Under the pieces are notes generated by a model. It was not told where the DNA came from. It was given only the letters and a program-made list of their open reading frames with translations, and did no database searches. Positions 43,385-53,451 of a stretch of 54,861 bases of DNA are shown piece after piece. The first letter of the stretch is position 1, and the number at the start of each line of letters is the position of its first letter. Source of the DNA: Bacteroidota bacterium (GTDB lineage Bacteria > Bacteroidota > Ignavibacteria > Ignavibacteriales > Melioribacteraceae); assembly GCA_021824635.1 (NCBI GenBank), contig JAKAKD010000016.1, forward strand, positions 1-54,861, read 5' to 3'. Position numbers and translations under genes: made by a program.

Positions 43385-45490
43385 TTAGTTTAATCCTCTT
43401 TTAATTAGCAGTGCATCAACTTTAGGTTCTCTTCCTCTAAATTTTTTATAAAGAACCATCGGATCATCGCTTCCGGATTTTTCAAGAAGAGTTCTGAATG
43501 CTTCTGCAGTTTTTTTATCAAATACATTATGAGTCTCTTTAAATGCGGCGAAAGCGTCAGCATCGAGTATCGCAGCCCAAATATAACCATAATATCCAGC
43601 CGCATAACCGTCATCAGCAAAGATGTGCTGAAAATTTGTACTCTGATAACGAGATTCAATTTCCGGAATCAATCCGTGCTTTAATAAAGATTCCTGCTCG
43701 AATCTAATTGGGTCTCTTCCTTTTGCATCTGTGATTGTATGCCAGTCCATATCTAGAAAAGACGCAGCTAAATATTCAACTGTATCAAATCCTTGATTGA
43801 ACTGACCTGCTTTAACAATTTTTTCAATTAATTCTTTCGGGATCGGTTTTCCGGTTTTATAATTTTTAGCGTACATCTTAAGAACTTCCGGATCCGAAGC
43901 CCAGTTCTCCATTATTTGAGAAGGCAGTTCAACGAAATCAACGGGAACTCTTTTTCCGGTTGGATACACGGACACTCCAATTAATCCGTGCAGAGCGTGA
44001 CCGAATTCATGAAACAACGTAGAAACATCGTCAAAACTTAGCAAAGCAGGTTTGTCTTTTGTCGGTTTTGTAAAATTTCCGACATTATAAACTACCGGAG
44101 AAATATATAGTCCATCAATATTTGATTGACCTCTTAATTCGCTCATCCATGCACCGCTTCTCTTGCCATCGCGCGGAAAATAATCTGTGTATAAAATTCC
44201 AAGATGTTTGCCGTTAGATTCTTTTACTTCAAAAACTTTTACGTCAGGATGATAAACCGGAATATCTTTTCTCTCTTCGAATTTTAATCCGTAAAGTTTA
44301 TTTGCAACAGCAAAAGCTCCGTCAATAACATTCTCTAACTTGAAGTAAGGTCTAAGCATCTCTTCATCAAGAGCATATTTTTCTTTCTTAACTTTTTCTG
44401 CGTAATACCACCAATCCCACGGCTGTAATTGGAAATTACCTTTTTCATTATCAATCATTTTCTGCATATCATCGGCTTCAATTCTTGCCCGGTGCAAAGC
44501 CGGAATCATCAGGTCGTTGAGAAATTTGTAAACGTTATCCGGATTTTTAGCCATATTGATTTCAAGTTTAAAATCCGCATAAGTTTTGTAGCCTAAAAGA
44601 TTTGCTTTCTCTACACGAAGAGAAGCCATCTTTGTAAGAATTTTTTTTGTGTCAAATTCATCATTATTATTTCCGCGATTGAGGTATGCCTTGAACAATT
44701 TTTCCCTCAGATTTCTCTTTTCTGAGTATTGAAGGAATGGTGTCCAGCTTGGTCTTTGAAGTATGAATGCCCATTTACCTTCAAGTCCTTTTTCCTTTGC
44801 GGTTTCAGCCGCGCCCTGAATAACATCAGCCGGAAGGCCGGCAAGATCGTCTTTGTTATCAATTACCAATCCAACAGCATTTGTTTCTTTTAGAATGTCT
44901 TCACCGAATTTATTTCCAAGCGTGGAAAGTTCTTCATTGATTTTCTTGAGTTTTTCTTTCCCTTCATTATTAAGGTTAGCGCCGCCGCGTACAAAATCCA
45001 GATAGTAATTCTCCAGAACAACTTTTTGCTCGGTAGTTAAATTGAGTTTATCCTTTTCTTGATATATAACTTTTACGCGGTCGAAAAATTTATCGTTAAG
45101 ATAAATTTCATCAAAGTGTTTGGCAATCATTGGCGCAACTTTTCTTGAGATTTCCTGGAGAGAGTCGTTTGTGTTTGCACCGTTAAGGCAATTAAAAACA
45201 TTATTCACTTTTGTAAAAAGTTTACCGCTCTTCTCAAACGCTTCAATTGTGTTTTTGAAAGTAGGTTTTTCCGGATTGTTAATGATTGCTTCAACTTCTG
45301 CTTTTTGATCTTTCATACCTTCTTCATAAGCCGGCATGAAATGTTCATTTTTAATCTCATTAAACGGCGGTGTCTGAAAAGGTGTTTTCCATTCCTTAAA
45401 AAAAGGATTATCCATTTTATTCTCGTTCGATTGATATGTGAATGCGCATATTCCAATAAAGACTGCAAGCAACAAAAATTTTGATCTCAC
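43385..45490 (-). CDS. M3-family oligopeptidase (Dcp/OpdA-like), exported, copy 1
   Basis: A thimet-type zinc peptidase of about 701 residues that cleaves short peptides. The zinc motif HEFGHAL is at residues 494-500, and the third ligand lies in the following family helix (FVELPSQIMENWA). I chose the GTG at 45490 because GGAG lies seven bases upstream and a signal-like hydrophobic segment (KFLLLAVFIGICAF) follows. It is a close paralogue of the neighbouring gene at 45597-47696, so a tandem duplication is evident. It lies within the heme operon but has no known link to heme. Confidence 0.92.
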   Translation of the reverse strand: MRSKFLLLAVFIGICAFTYQSNENKMDNPFFKEWKTPFQTPPFNEIKNEHFMPAYEEGMKDQKAEVEAIINNPEKPTFKNTIEAFEKSGKLFTKVNNVFNCLNGANTNDSLQEISRKVAPMIAKHFDEIYLNDKFFDRVKVIYQEKDKLNLTTEQKVVLENYYLDFVRGGANLNNEGKEKLKKINEELSTLGNKFGEDILKETNAVGLVIDNKDDLAGLPADVIQGAAETAKEKGLEGKWAFILQRPSWTPFLQYSEKRNLREKLFKAYLNRGNNNDEFDTKKILTKMASLRVEKANLLGYKTYADFKLEINMAKNPDNVYKFLNDLMIPALHRARIEADDMQKMIDNEKGNFQLQPWDWWYYAEKVKKEKYALDEEMLRPYFKLENVIDGAFAVANKLYGLKFEERKDIPVYHPDVKVFEVKESNGKHLGILYTDYFPRDGKRSGAWMSELRGQSNIDGLYISPVVYNVGNFTKPTKDKPALLSFDDVSTLFHEFGHALHGLIGVSVYPTGKRVPVDFVELPSQIMENWASDPEVLKMYAKNYKTGKPIPKELIEKIVKAGQFNQGFDTVEYLAASFLDMDWHTITDAKGRDPIRFEQESLLKHGLIPEIESRYQSTNFQHIFADDGYAAGYYGYIWAAILDADAFAAFKETHNVFDKKTAEAFRTLLEKSGSDDPMVLYKKFRGREPKVDALLIKRGLN

Positions 45491-45596
45491 GTTAATTCTC
45501 CGGTTGATTAATAATAAATTATTAACTGATGATGGCAAGAGGAAAAACTAGAGTAGATTTCTAACCTCTTGCTTCTCGCCTCTAACCACTTACATA

Positions 45597-47696
45597 TTAG
45601 TTCAGTCCTCTTCTAGCCAGCAGTGCGTCAACTTTTGGCTCTCTGCCTCTAAATTTTTTATAAAGATCCATTGCGTCTTCAGTTCCGCTTTTTGCCAAGA
45701 CATATTTTCTAAAATTTGATGCAACTTTTTTATTAAATAAAGTAGTTTCCTTAAACGCTTGGAATGCATCTGCGTCAAGAACCGCAGCCCAAATATAACT
45801 GTAATAACCGGCAGAATAACCGCCAATCATATGGCTAAAATTTGTGCTCTCATACCGTGATTGAATCTGCGGGATCAATCCAATTTTAGCAAATGACTGC
45901 TTTTCAAACTGCTGCACATCTCTTTCGTTAGTATCAGATAGAGTATGCCAATCCATATCTAAAAACGATGCGGCAAGATACTCAACAGTCTCAAATCCTT
46001 GATTGAATAAACGTGATTTCTCAATCTTATCAATTAATTCTTGAGGAATGATTTCTCCGGTTTGATAATGCTTCGCGTACATTTTTAGAACTTCGGGTTC
46101 TAGCGCCCAATTCTCCATAATCTGAGAAGGCAGTTCTACAAAATCTCTTGGTGTAGATTTTCCGCCGGGATACATAGTATTAGAGAACAAAGAATTAAGT
46201 GCGTGCCCGAATTCATGAAATAAAGTATTTACTTCATCAATACTAAGAAGAGCGGGTTTATCGGCGGTTGGTTTAGAAAAATTGCCGACATTATATACCA
46301 GCGGAGTAATAAATTTGCCGTCAATGTTTGATTGACCTCTGAATCCGCTTGACCACGCGCCGCTTCTTTTGCCGTCACGCGGAAAATAATCTGAATAATA
46401 AATGCCGATATGTTTTCCGTTTGATTCTTGTACTTCAAAAACTTTCACATCAGGATGATAAACTTGGATGTCATTCCGTTCGATAAATTTTATTCCATAT
46501 AGTTTGGAAGCAACAGCAAAAACACCGGTGCGAACATTATCAACTTGAAAATAAGGGCGAAGCATTGATTCATCTAAATCATATTTTTCTTTTTTAACTT
46601 TTTCCGCATAGTACCACCAATCCCACGGCTCTAATTTAAAGTTGTCGCCTTCGTTATCAATAATTTTCTGCATGTCGGCAACTTCCATATTCGCCCGTTT
46701 TAATGCCGGTGTCCAAAGTTCATTCAAAAACTTGTAAACAGCAGTGGAGTTCTTTGCCATATTTCTTTCAAGTACAAAATCCGCATGAGTTTTATAACCC
46801 AATAAATTTGCTCTTGAAACTCTTAGCGAAGTAATTCTAGATACTATTTTATTATTATCAAATTCATTATTGTTATTACCGCGGGTTATGTACGCATTAA
46901 AAAGTTTTTCTCTCAGATTGCGTTTTGTGGAATATTGTAAGAATGGAATAAAGCTTGGCTTCTGAAGAGTGAATGCCCATTTGCTTTCCATCTTTTTTGC
47001 CTTTGCCAGCTCAGCGGCACTTTTAATTAAGTCATCTGGGAGTCCAGCCAGATCATCTTTATTATCAATAACTAATCCAACTGCATTAGTTTCCTTCAAA
47101 CTATTTTCACTGAACTTTAATCCGAGCATTGACATCTCTTCATTAATCTTTCTTAGTTTTTCTTTCCCTTCCGCAGTTAAGTTAGCGCCGCTTCTAATAA
47201 AATTTGTATAATAATTTTCGAGAACAGTTTTTTGCTCGGGTGTTAATTTCAGTTTATCTTTTTCCAAGTAGAGCGTTTTGATTTTTTCAAAGAGTTGCGG
47301 ATTAAGACTAATATCATCTCTCTGTTTTGCAAACATTGGCGTAGTAATGCGGGCAATCTTTTGAAGCTCATCGTTAGTATTAGCGCCGGTCAATCCGCCA
47401 AAAACTCTGGTTACTCTGGAAAGAAATTCTCCGCTTTTTTCTAATGCTTCAACTGTGTTTTTGAATGTCGGCTTTTCTTTATTGTTTATGATAGCATCTA
47501 TTTCCGCTTTCTCTAATTTGATTCCTTCTTCAATTGCTGGCAAAAAATGTTCGGTTTTAATTTCATTGAAAGGAGGAGTTTCAAATGGAGTATTCCATTT
47601 CTTAAAGAAAGGATTGTCTGAATTCTTGCTGGCTTGTGGATAAATGATCGAAGTCATTAAAATGATCACAAATAAAAGAGATAATTTCTGTTTCAT
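45597..47696 (-). CDS. M3-family oligopeptidase (Dcp-like), exported, copy 2
   Basis: A 699-residue paralogue of the gene at 43385, collinear over the whole length (NPFFKKWNTPFETPPFNEIKTEHF start, KKFRGREPKVDALLARRGLN end). A signal peptide (KQKLSLLFVIILMTSIIYPQA) indicates export. The zinc motif HEFGHAL is at residues 494-500, intact as in the sister gene. It is placed between hemH and the second peptidase in the same direction. Confidence 0.93.
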   Translation of the reverse strand: MKQKLSLLFVIILMTSIIYPQASKNSDNPFFKKWNTPFETPPFNEIKTEHFLPAIEEGIKLEKAEIDAIINNKEKPTFKNTVEALEKSGEFLSRVTRVFGGLTGANTNDELQKIARITTPMFAKQRDDISLNPQLFEKIKTLYLEKDKLKLTPEQKTVLENYYTNFIRSGANLTAEGKEKLRKINEEMSMLGLKFSENSLKETNAVGLVIDNKDDLAGLPDDLIKSAAELAKAKKMESKWAFTLQKPSFIPFLQYSTKRNLREKLFNAYITRGNNNNEFDNNKIVSRITSLRVSRANLLGYKTHADFVLERNMAKNSTAVYKFLNELWTPALKRANMEVADMQKIIDNEGDNFKLEPWDWWYYAEKVKKEKYDLDESMLRPYFQVDNVRTGVFAVASKLYGIKFIERNDIQVYHPDVKVFEVQESNGKHIGIYYSDYFPRDGKRSGAWSSGFRGQSNIDGKFITPLVYNVGNFSKPTADKPALLSIDEVNTLFHEFGHALNSLFSNTMYPGGKSTPRDFVELPSQIMENWALEPEVLKMYAKHYQTGEIIPQELIDKIEKSRLFNQGFETVEYLAASFLDMDWHTLSDTNERDVQQFEKQSFAKIGLIPQIQSRYESTNFSHMIGGYSAGYYSYIWAAVLDADAFQAFKETTLFNKKVASNFRKYVLAKSGTEDAMDLYKKFRGREPKVDALLARRGLN

Positions 47697-47813
47697 AACT
47701 CTTCTCCAGAGTTTTGTGGCGGATTAGTTTTTTACATGATCTATATTTTATTACGATTATCCGCTATAGGTGAAAAGACGTGTGTGAAATGCTTTACTTA
47801 ATAGATCCCTTTT

Positions 47814-48767
47814 TCACAATTGACTTATCACTAGTTCTGCAAGGGCTTGCACAAACAACTCGGAATCATTCAAACCCTTCATCACAATATAATTTTCAAT
47901 TCCGGCTTTATCGGCAACATGCCGGTATTCAATATCTAATTCGAATAAAGTTTCTACATGATCGGAAACAAAACTTATCGGTACAATCAGTAGATTTTTT
48001 TTGTTCTCAGAAGTAAGACTTTCAATCATACTTGCGGTTGAGGGCTCGAGCCATTTCATCGGTCCAACTTTACTTTGAAAACAAAGATGATGTTTATGAG
48101 AATGATTTCTTGCATTCATCACTGCTTCGACTGTTTGCTGGATATGATTACTGTATGGATCACCTTTCTTAACAAGACTAACGGGCGTTCCGTGCGCGCT
48201 GAAAACGATCTGAATTTCTTTTCTTACTTGTTCTGGAAATCTTAGTATAGTCTCATCAATTCTCTGGTTGATTGCGGCAATGTATTTCTCATTCAAATAA
48301 AATTCTTTAATGTAAATCAGTTTAGAAGAATCTCCCTTGTAATGTCTATTCCATTCGTTGAATGAGGAACCGATTGTAGTAATTGAATAGTGCGGATAGA
48401 GAGGCAGCAAAACAATTTTATCATAATTCTTGTTTTCAACTTTAGTTACAATTTCTTCGGTCAAAGGTTTCCAGTAACGCATTGCAGTATACACATCTAT
48501 AGCTGGGAAATCTTTACGCAAATATTCTTGAAGCATTGCTCTCTGTTTTTCAGTCCATTCGTTAATTGGAGATTTTCCGCCGATGAGTTTATATTCCGCC
48601 GCGACTTTAGGTGCGCGTCTGCTTGAAATTAATTTAGCAAAAAGTTTTTGTCCGAATGGCAGATTAAAAATATCCGGATCGCAGAAGAGGTTATATAAAA
48701 ACGGTTCGATTGCCTCGATAGAATCCGGTCCGCCAAGATTGAATAGCACTACCGCAGTATTCTGCAA
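47814..48767 (-). CDS. hemH: Ferrochelatase
   Basis: HemH inserts ferrous iron into protoporphyrin IX, the last step of protoheme synthesis. The 317-residue protein has the N-terminal signature VVLFNLGGPDSIEAIEPFLYNLF, the catalytic His in FSAHGTPVSLVKKGDPY, and the metal-site Glu/Trp region VGPMKWLEPSTASM. It starts 21 bases after hemN. This classical protoporphyrin-dependent enzyme pairs with the protoporphyrinogen oxidase of the same cluster. Confidence 0.95.
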   Translation of the reverse strand: MQNTAVVLFNLGGPDSIEAIEPFLYNLFCDPDIFNLPFGQKLFAKLISSRRAPKVAAEYKLIGGKSPINEWTEKQRAMLQEYLRKDFPAIDVYTAMRYWKPLTEEIVTKVENKNYDKIVLLPLYPHYSITTIGSSFNEWNRHYKGDSSKLIYIKEFYLNEKYIAAINQRIDETILRFPEQVRKEIQIVFSAHGTPVSLVKKGDPYSNHIQQTVEAVMNARNHSHKHHLCFQSKVGPMKWLEPSTASMIESLTSENKKNLLIVPISFVSDHVETLFELDIEYRHVADKAGIENYIVMKGLNDSELFVQALAELVISQL

Positions 48768-48788
48768 AATAAATTCCTTTCAAAAAAA

Positions 48789-50165
48789 TTAAACTGTTCT
48801 CGAATATCTTGCTGTGTCTTCTTTACGCTCGATATATCCGTCAAAATTCATTGCGATGTTTCGAATGAGCAGTCTTCCCATTTGAGTAACGGTTAGTTTT
48901 TTATTCTTAATTTCGACTAAACCATCGCCGATAAATTCATCCATTCCTTTTATAGCGTTACTGAAATATTTATCGAACTCTATTCCGAATTGTTTCTCAA
49001 CAGTTGAAAAGTCAAGTTCAAAATCGCACATTACTTTTGTAATTACATGACGGCGCAAAAGATCGTCATCAGTCAAATACACTCCGCGTTCAATAGGAAG
49101 AGTCTCATTATTAAGAGCGTCGAAATATTCTTTTTCTTTTTTCAAGTTCTGAGAATAAGAATGCCCGACTTGACTGATGCTTGTTATTCCCATACCGTAC
49201 AAATCAGTTCCGGCGTGAGTGCTGTAACCTTGAAAGTTGCGGTATAATTTTTTTTCTCGTTGAGCAACAGCAAGTTCATCATCCGGTTTTGCAAAGTGAT
49301 CCATTCCAATAAAAACATATCCTGCATTTGTAAGTTTTTCGATCGTCATTTTAAGAATTTCTAATTTCTCTTCCGGCGCAGGCAGATCTTCCGGTTTGAT
49401 TAGAGCCATATGTTTTTTCATCCACGGAACATGAGCATAATTAAAAACCGCAATCCGGTCCGGAGAGATATCAATTGTAGCATCTACTGTCTTACCAAAA
49501 GTTTCTAATGATTGAAAGGGAAGTCCGTACATCAAATCAAGATTGATGCTTTGGAATCCAAGTTGCCGTACCCAGCTTACAACTTGCCGAGTCATTTCTT
49601 CCGGCTGAACTCTGTTAACCGCTTTTTGCACTTTGTCGTTGAAATCCTGAACACCCATGCTTATACGGTTAAATCCGCCTCCTCTGAGAGCTGCAAGGTG
49701 TTCTTTGGTTAATCCGCGAGGGTCAATTTCGCATCCTTCCTCAGCATCATGTTTTATTTCAAAATTTTTATTGATGAAAGAAATCAAATCAGTAATCTCA
49801 TCGGGATTAAGATGTGTTGGTGTGCCGCCGCCCCAATGAAGTTGGGCTACTTTGCGTCCGGGAACTATGTAAGCGCGAAGCATATCAATTTCATTCTTGA
49901 GATACTTGATGTATTCTTGAATACGGTCACGGTTGCGTGTAATAATCATATTGCATCCGCAGAAGTAGCAAAGTGTATCGCAGAACGGGAGGTGATAATA
50001 AAGTGAAAGTTCCGGAGGATTTGATTCGTTATTTGTGCGGATGATTTCATCCAAATATTTTTCCGGTGTGAATGAATCCTTGAAATGTGGAGCGGTCGGA
50101 TAACTCGTGTATCGCGGTCCGGGTCTATCATATTTTTTTATTAAGTCGAGATCTATGTTAAACAT
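48789..50165 (-). CDS. hemN: Oxygen-independent coproporphyrinogen III dehydrogenase
   Basis: HemN is a radical SAM enzyme that oxidatively decarboxylates coproporphyrinogen III to protoporphyrinogen IX without oxygen. The 458-residue protein has the cluster motif YYHLPFCDTLCYFCGCN (CX3CX2C with an extra Cys), the SAM motif HWGGGTPTHL, and the N-terminal RPGPRYTSYPTAPHF that distinguishes true HemN from HemW-type relatives. It suits anaerobic or microaerobic growth. Confidence 0.95.
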   Translation of the reverse strand: MFNIDLDLIKKYDRPGPRYTSYPTAPHFKDSFTPEKYLDEIIRTNNESNPPELSLYYHLPFCDTLCYFCGCNMIITRNRDRIQEYIKYLKNEIDMLRAYIVPGRKVAQLHWGGGTPTHLNPDEITDLISFINKNFEIKHDAEEGCEIDPRGLTKEHLAALRGGGFNRISMGVQDFNDKVQKAVNRVQPEEMTRQVVSWVRQLGFQSINLDLMYGLPFQSLETFGKTVDATIDISPDRIAVFNYAHVPWMKKHMALIKPEDLPAPEEKLEILKMTIEKLTNAGYVFIGMDHFAKPDDELAVAQREKKLYRNFQGYSTHAGTDLYGMGITSISQVGHSYSQNLKKEKEYFDALNNETLPIERGVYLTDDDLLRRHVITKVMCDFELDFSTVEKQFGIEFDKYFSNAIKGMDEFIGDGLVEIKNKKLTVTQMGRLLIRNIAMNFDGYIERKEDTARYSRTV

Positions 50166-50250
50166 TACTACTCCAGTCTATTTCACGAAGGAAAGAATCA
50201 TTTCATTCAAAAAAGGAAAGAATCGCTTCGCTCAATAATTAAATATGTTT

Positions 50251-50604
50251 CTATTTTGTTGATAAATATTTTATAAAATTTGAAAGTTGTTTTGAAATTT
50301 CCAAACAATCATTTTGAAATTTATTATAAGACTCTAATTCGATATAACCTAACTCAACAGCAATATTTAATAAACTTCTAACTTCTCCAACAGACCCTTT
50401 TGAGTAATAGAGAAATTTTATAAAATCTTTGTTGCTGCCTCTTTCGAATCCTTCGGCAATATTATTCATTACTGATATTGCTGCACGTTGTATTTGATCC
50501 TTAAAACCATAATCCTTTTGATACTTAGTATTATCCAATTTATATATCTCAATACAGAGTTCTTTCGATTTTTGATAAACCGGTATCTCTTCAAAAGTCT
50601 TCAT
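50251..50604 (-). CDS. Four-helix-bundle protein (IVP-like), second copy
   Basis: A 117-residue member of the same broad family as the gene at 41524 but only distantly similar. The family core is DQIQRAAISVMNNIAEGFERGSNKDFIKFLYYSKGSVGEVRSLLNIA. It lies between hemE and hemN. The flanks (GGAAAGAATC near 50214-50223; a matching inverted stretch near 50640-50655, with hairpin ATCCCGC/GCGGGAT at 50621-50637) look like imperfect inverted repeats. It is probably another passenger insertion within the heme cluster. Confidence 0.85.
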   Translation of the reverse strand: MKTFEEIPVYQKSKELCIEIYKLDNTKYQKDYGFKDQIQRAAISVMNNIAEGFERGSNKDFIKFLYYSKGSVGEVRSLLNIAVELGYIELESYNKFQNDCLEISKQLSNFIKYLSTK

Positions 50605-50663
50605 TTAATTTCTTCTTTAAATCCCGCTAAGCGGGATGATTCTTTTCTTCTTTCCTTTATACT

Positions 50664-51716
50664 TCACTTCACATGAAATTTTTTACTTTCTTCTTTAACA
50701 ACATCCACCAAATATTTCGCATTCTCCGGGGGAACATCCGGCAAAATACCGTGACCGAGATTGAATATGTGTCCGTTATGTTTACCAAATGACTTCAATA
50801 CTTTTATCGCTTCTTTTTTAATTTTATCATTATCGCCATATAAAACTGTCGGATCGAGATTTCCTTGAAGCGCGACTTTGTTTCCAATCTTACTTCTAAC
50901 TTTTCCAAGTTCCATTGTCCAATCCAGACCAATGACATCTGCGCCGCAGTTTGCAAGTTTGTTCAATTTATAATGAACGCCTTTAGCAAACACAATTACC
51001 GGCTCGTCTTTTCTTTTGATTTGCGATATAACTTTCTGAATATATGCAAGAGAAAATTCTTCGAAATCTGCCGGAGAAAGTAATCCACCCCAAGTATCAA
51101 ATATCTGAACTGCGTTTGCACCGGCTTCAATTTTAGCAGAAAGATAATCAGCAACAGAATCTGCAATCTTGTCCAATAACATATGTGCGGCTTTCGGCTT
51201 ATTATAAATGAATTTTTTTATTTCCGAAAAACTTTTTGATCCGCCCCCTTCAACCATGTAAGTCATTAGAGTCCAGGGTGAACCGGCAAATCCAATTAAC
51301 GGAACACGTCCGTTCAATTCTCTTTTAGTGAGAGAAACTGCGTCGAGAACATATTTTAAATCCTTCGTCGGATCTATTTCTTTCAGTTTATTGACGTCAT
51401 CCATTGAGCGGATTGGGTTATAAAGTTTTGGTCCTTTGCTTTCGATCATCTCCAAACGCATTCCCATAGCTTCGGGAATTACTAGTATATCAGAAAAAAT
51501 AATTGCAGCATCAACACCAATAAGGTCAACTGGCTGAATTGTAACTTCTGCGGCTAATTCCGGTGTTTTGCACATAGTTATAAAATCTGCTTTCTTACGA
51601 ATAGCCCGATATTCCGGCAGATATCTTCCCGCTTGACGCATTATCCACGTCGGTGTATATTCAACTGATTTTCCTTTGCACGCTCTTAGAAATAGATCAT
51701 TTTTTAATTTGGTCAA
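50664..51716 (-). CDS. hemE: Uroporphyrinogen III decarboxylase
   Basis: HemE removes four carboxyl groups from uroporphyrinogen III to give coproporphyrinogen III. The 350-residue protein has the N-terminal signature PTWIMRQAGRYLPEYRAIR with the conserved Arg residues and the active-site Asp in IIFSDILVIPEAMG. FAGSPWTLMTYMVEGGGSK and the C-terminal FNLGHGILPDVPPEN are diagnostic. It lies 11 bases after hemD. The downstream hemN is separated by the four-helix-bundle gene. Confidence 0.96.
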   Translation of the reverse strand: MTKLKNDLFLRACKGKSVEYTPTWIMRQAGRYLPEYRAIRKKADFITMCKTPELAAEVTIQPVDLIGVDAAIIFSDILVIPEAMGMRLEMIESKGPKLYNPIRSMDDVNKLKEIDPTKDLKYVLDAVSLTKRELNGRVPLIGFAGSPWTLMTYMVEGGGSKSFSEIKKFIYNKPKAAHMLLDKIADSVADYLSAKIEAGANAVQIFDTWGGLLSPADFEEFSLAYIQKVISQIKRKDEPVIVFAKGVHYKLNKLANCGADVIGLDWTMELGKVRSKIGNKVALQGNLDPTVLYGDNDKIKKEAIKVLKSFGKHNGHIFNLGHGILPDVPPENAKYLVDVVKEESKKFHVK

Positions 51717-51727
51717 GAATCCTCCGG

Positions 51728-52513
51728 TTAAGCTATGTTGGCAGTAATTTGAAAATATTTTATAATCGCTTCCGAAATGCCTTGAAGCGAAAAAATCTCA
51801 GGAACTATATGAACGGCAAGTCCTTTTTCTCTTATTGCGTTTTCAGTAGTGGTTCCAATAGCGCAAATTGTACTTGTTCCGAAATACTTATCAGAATCGG
51901 TAACACTCATTATTTTAAGAAAATTATTAAACGAAGAAGGACTAGTAAAAACAAAAACGTTAGGATGTTTCTTCTGAATTTTCTTGTGCTCATTTTTCAA
52001 ATTGCTTAAGTCATTTGGAACTACATCATAAACCGGAACAGAATATACTTGCGCGCCTAGTTCAGATAGTCCTAAATTCAATTCTCCGCTTGATAGGGAA
52101 GAACCGGGAATAAATATTTTTTTATCAACCAAATTGAAATCATAAAACTTCTCAATCAATCCTTTTGAGCTGAATTCATCCGGTAGGATATCTACTCTAA
52201 TTCCAACTGACTCGCACTCATCAGCTGTACTCTTGCCCACCGTAGCAATTTTTATCTTAGATAGATTCAATCTTTTCTTCGTAGCTATATCAAAAAATAC
52301 TTCGACGGCGTTGGCAGATGTAAGCACGAGATAGTCAAATTGGTTAAACATTTTTAATGCGTCATCTAGTTCCGGAGAGTTGGTTGCGGGCAAAATTTTT
52401 ATAGTTGGGCAAAAAATTAATTCTGCGTCTTCATGTCTCAAAAAATCCAGATTCTTCTTGCATTCCGCTTCACTCTTGGTAATGAGTATCGTTTTATTTT
52501 TTAGTGAATTCAT
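51728..52513 (-). CDS. hemD: Uroporphyrinogen III synthase
   Basis: HemD closes hydroxymethylbilane with inversion of ring D. The protein is 261 residues. HemD proteins are poorly conserved, but the two-domain pattern is present: LTSANAVEVFFD in the first half, TVGKSTADECESVGI, VFTSPSSFNNFLKI and CAIGTTTENAIREKGL in the second half. It overlaps hemC by four bases (ATGA) and is followed after 11 bases by hemE, which supports the assignment. Confidence 0.92.
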   Translation of the reverse strand: MNSLKNKTILITKSEAECKKNLDFLRHEDAELIFCPTIKILPATNSPELDDALKMFNQFDYLVLTSANAVEVFFDIATKKRLNLSKIKIATVGKSTADECESVGIRVDILPDEFSSKGLIEKFYDFNLVDKKIFIPGSSLSSGELNLGLSELGAQVYSVPVYDVVPNDLSNLKNEHKKIQKKHPNVFVFTSPSSFNNFLKIMSVTDSDKYFGTSTICAIGTTTENAIREKGLAVHIVPEIFSLQGISEAIIKYFQITANIA

Positions 52514-53451
52514 TTTGACCGCGCATTATTATAAACATCTTTTAATATTGCTGCTGCGCCTGCTTTTAGTAAGTCCTTTGCTAATTTTTGTCCGAGTTTT
52601 TCCGGATTAGCTTTCGCGCCCCGCATTTCCTTTCTAAATGTTACCGAGCCGTCAACAGCTCCAACCATTGCATCAAGGTATAAACCGTTTGGTTTTACTT
52701 GTGCAAAAGCGCCGATAGGAACCTGACAGCCGCCTTCCAAAGTTTTCAGTAGTGCACGCTCGGCAAGAACTGCTACAAATGTTTTTTCATCATGGATTGA
52801 TTTTAGAATAGTCTCGGCAAGTTTGTTATTCTCTTTAATCTCAATTCCAAGAGCACCCTGTCCAACAGCCGGCAAAATTTCATCTGAATTTATAATGCTG
52901 GAAATATATTTATTGAGTTTCAGTCTTTCTACGCCTGCACGTGCTAGAATTATTGCGTCCCAATTCGATTCTAAAAACTTTTTAATTCGCGTAGGTACAT
53001 TGCCTCTCAACTCTTCAATCCTTAAATCCGGACGAAGATGAAGCAGCTGCGACCTTCTTCTTAAAGAACCGGTTGCTACAATTGCGTTCTCGCGTAAGTT
53101 ATTAATTTTTATCCCTTTTTTACGAGCGATCAAAATATCTTCAACCGGATGACGTTTCGTAACAGCAGCAAGTTTCAATCCTTTGGGAATTTCAGTCTGC
53201 AAATCTTTCAAACTGTGAACGGCAATATCAATAGTTCCTTTTAACAATTCATTTTCCAATTCTTTTGTGAAGAGACCTTTATCGCCAATCTTAGAAAGCG
53301 CTACATCAAGAATTTTATCACCTTTTGTATTGATGATTTTTATTTCGACTGAAAGATTTTTGTTTTTTCGTTCAAGTTCTTTCTTAATAAATTTAGCCTG
53401 CCAAAGAGCAAGTTCGCTTCCGCGCGATCCGATTACAAGTTTATTCTTCAT
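52510..53451 (-). CDS. hemC: Hydroxymethylbilane synthase (porphobilinogen deaminase)
   Basis: HemC polymerises four porphobilinogens into hydroxymethylbilane. I chose the ATG at 53451 (MKNKLVIGSRGSELALWQAKF), giving 313 residues; a longer frame overlaps hemA extensively. The dipyrromethane cofactor Cys is in LEGGCQVPIGAF, the catalytic Asp in HSLKDLQTEIP, and substrate-binding Arg residues in GTSSLRR-like TGSLRRRSQLL. It overlaps the end of hemA by 11 bases and hemD by four, so the three are translationally coupled. Confidence 0.96.
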   Translation of the reverse strand: MKNKLVIGSRGSELALWQAKFIKKELERKNKNLSVEIKIINTKGDKILDVALSKIGDKGLFTKELENELLKGTIDIAVHSLKDLQTEIPKGLKLAAVTKRHPVEDILIARKKGIKINNLRENAIVATGSLRRRSQLLHLRPDLRIEELRGNVPTRIKKFLESNWDAIILARAGVERLKLNKYISSIINSDEILPAVGQGALGIEIKENNKLAETILKSIHDEKTFVAVLAERALLKTLEGGCQVPIGAFAQVKPNGLYLDAMVGAVDGSVTFRKEMRGAKANPEKLGQKLAKDLLKAGAAAILKDVYNNARSK

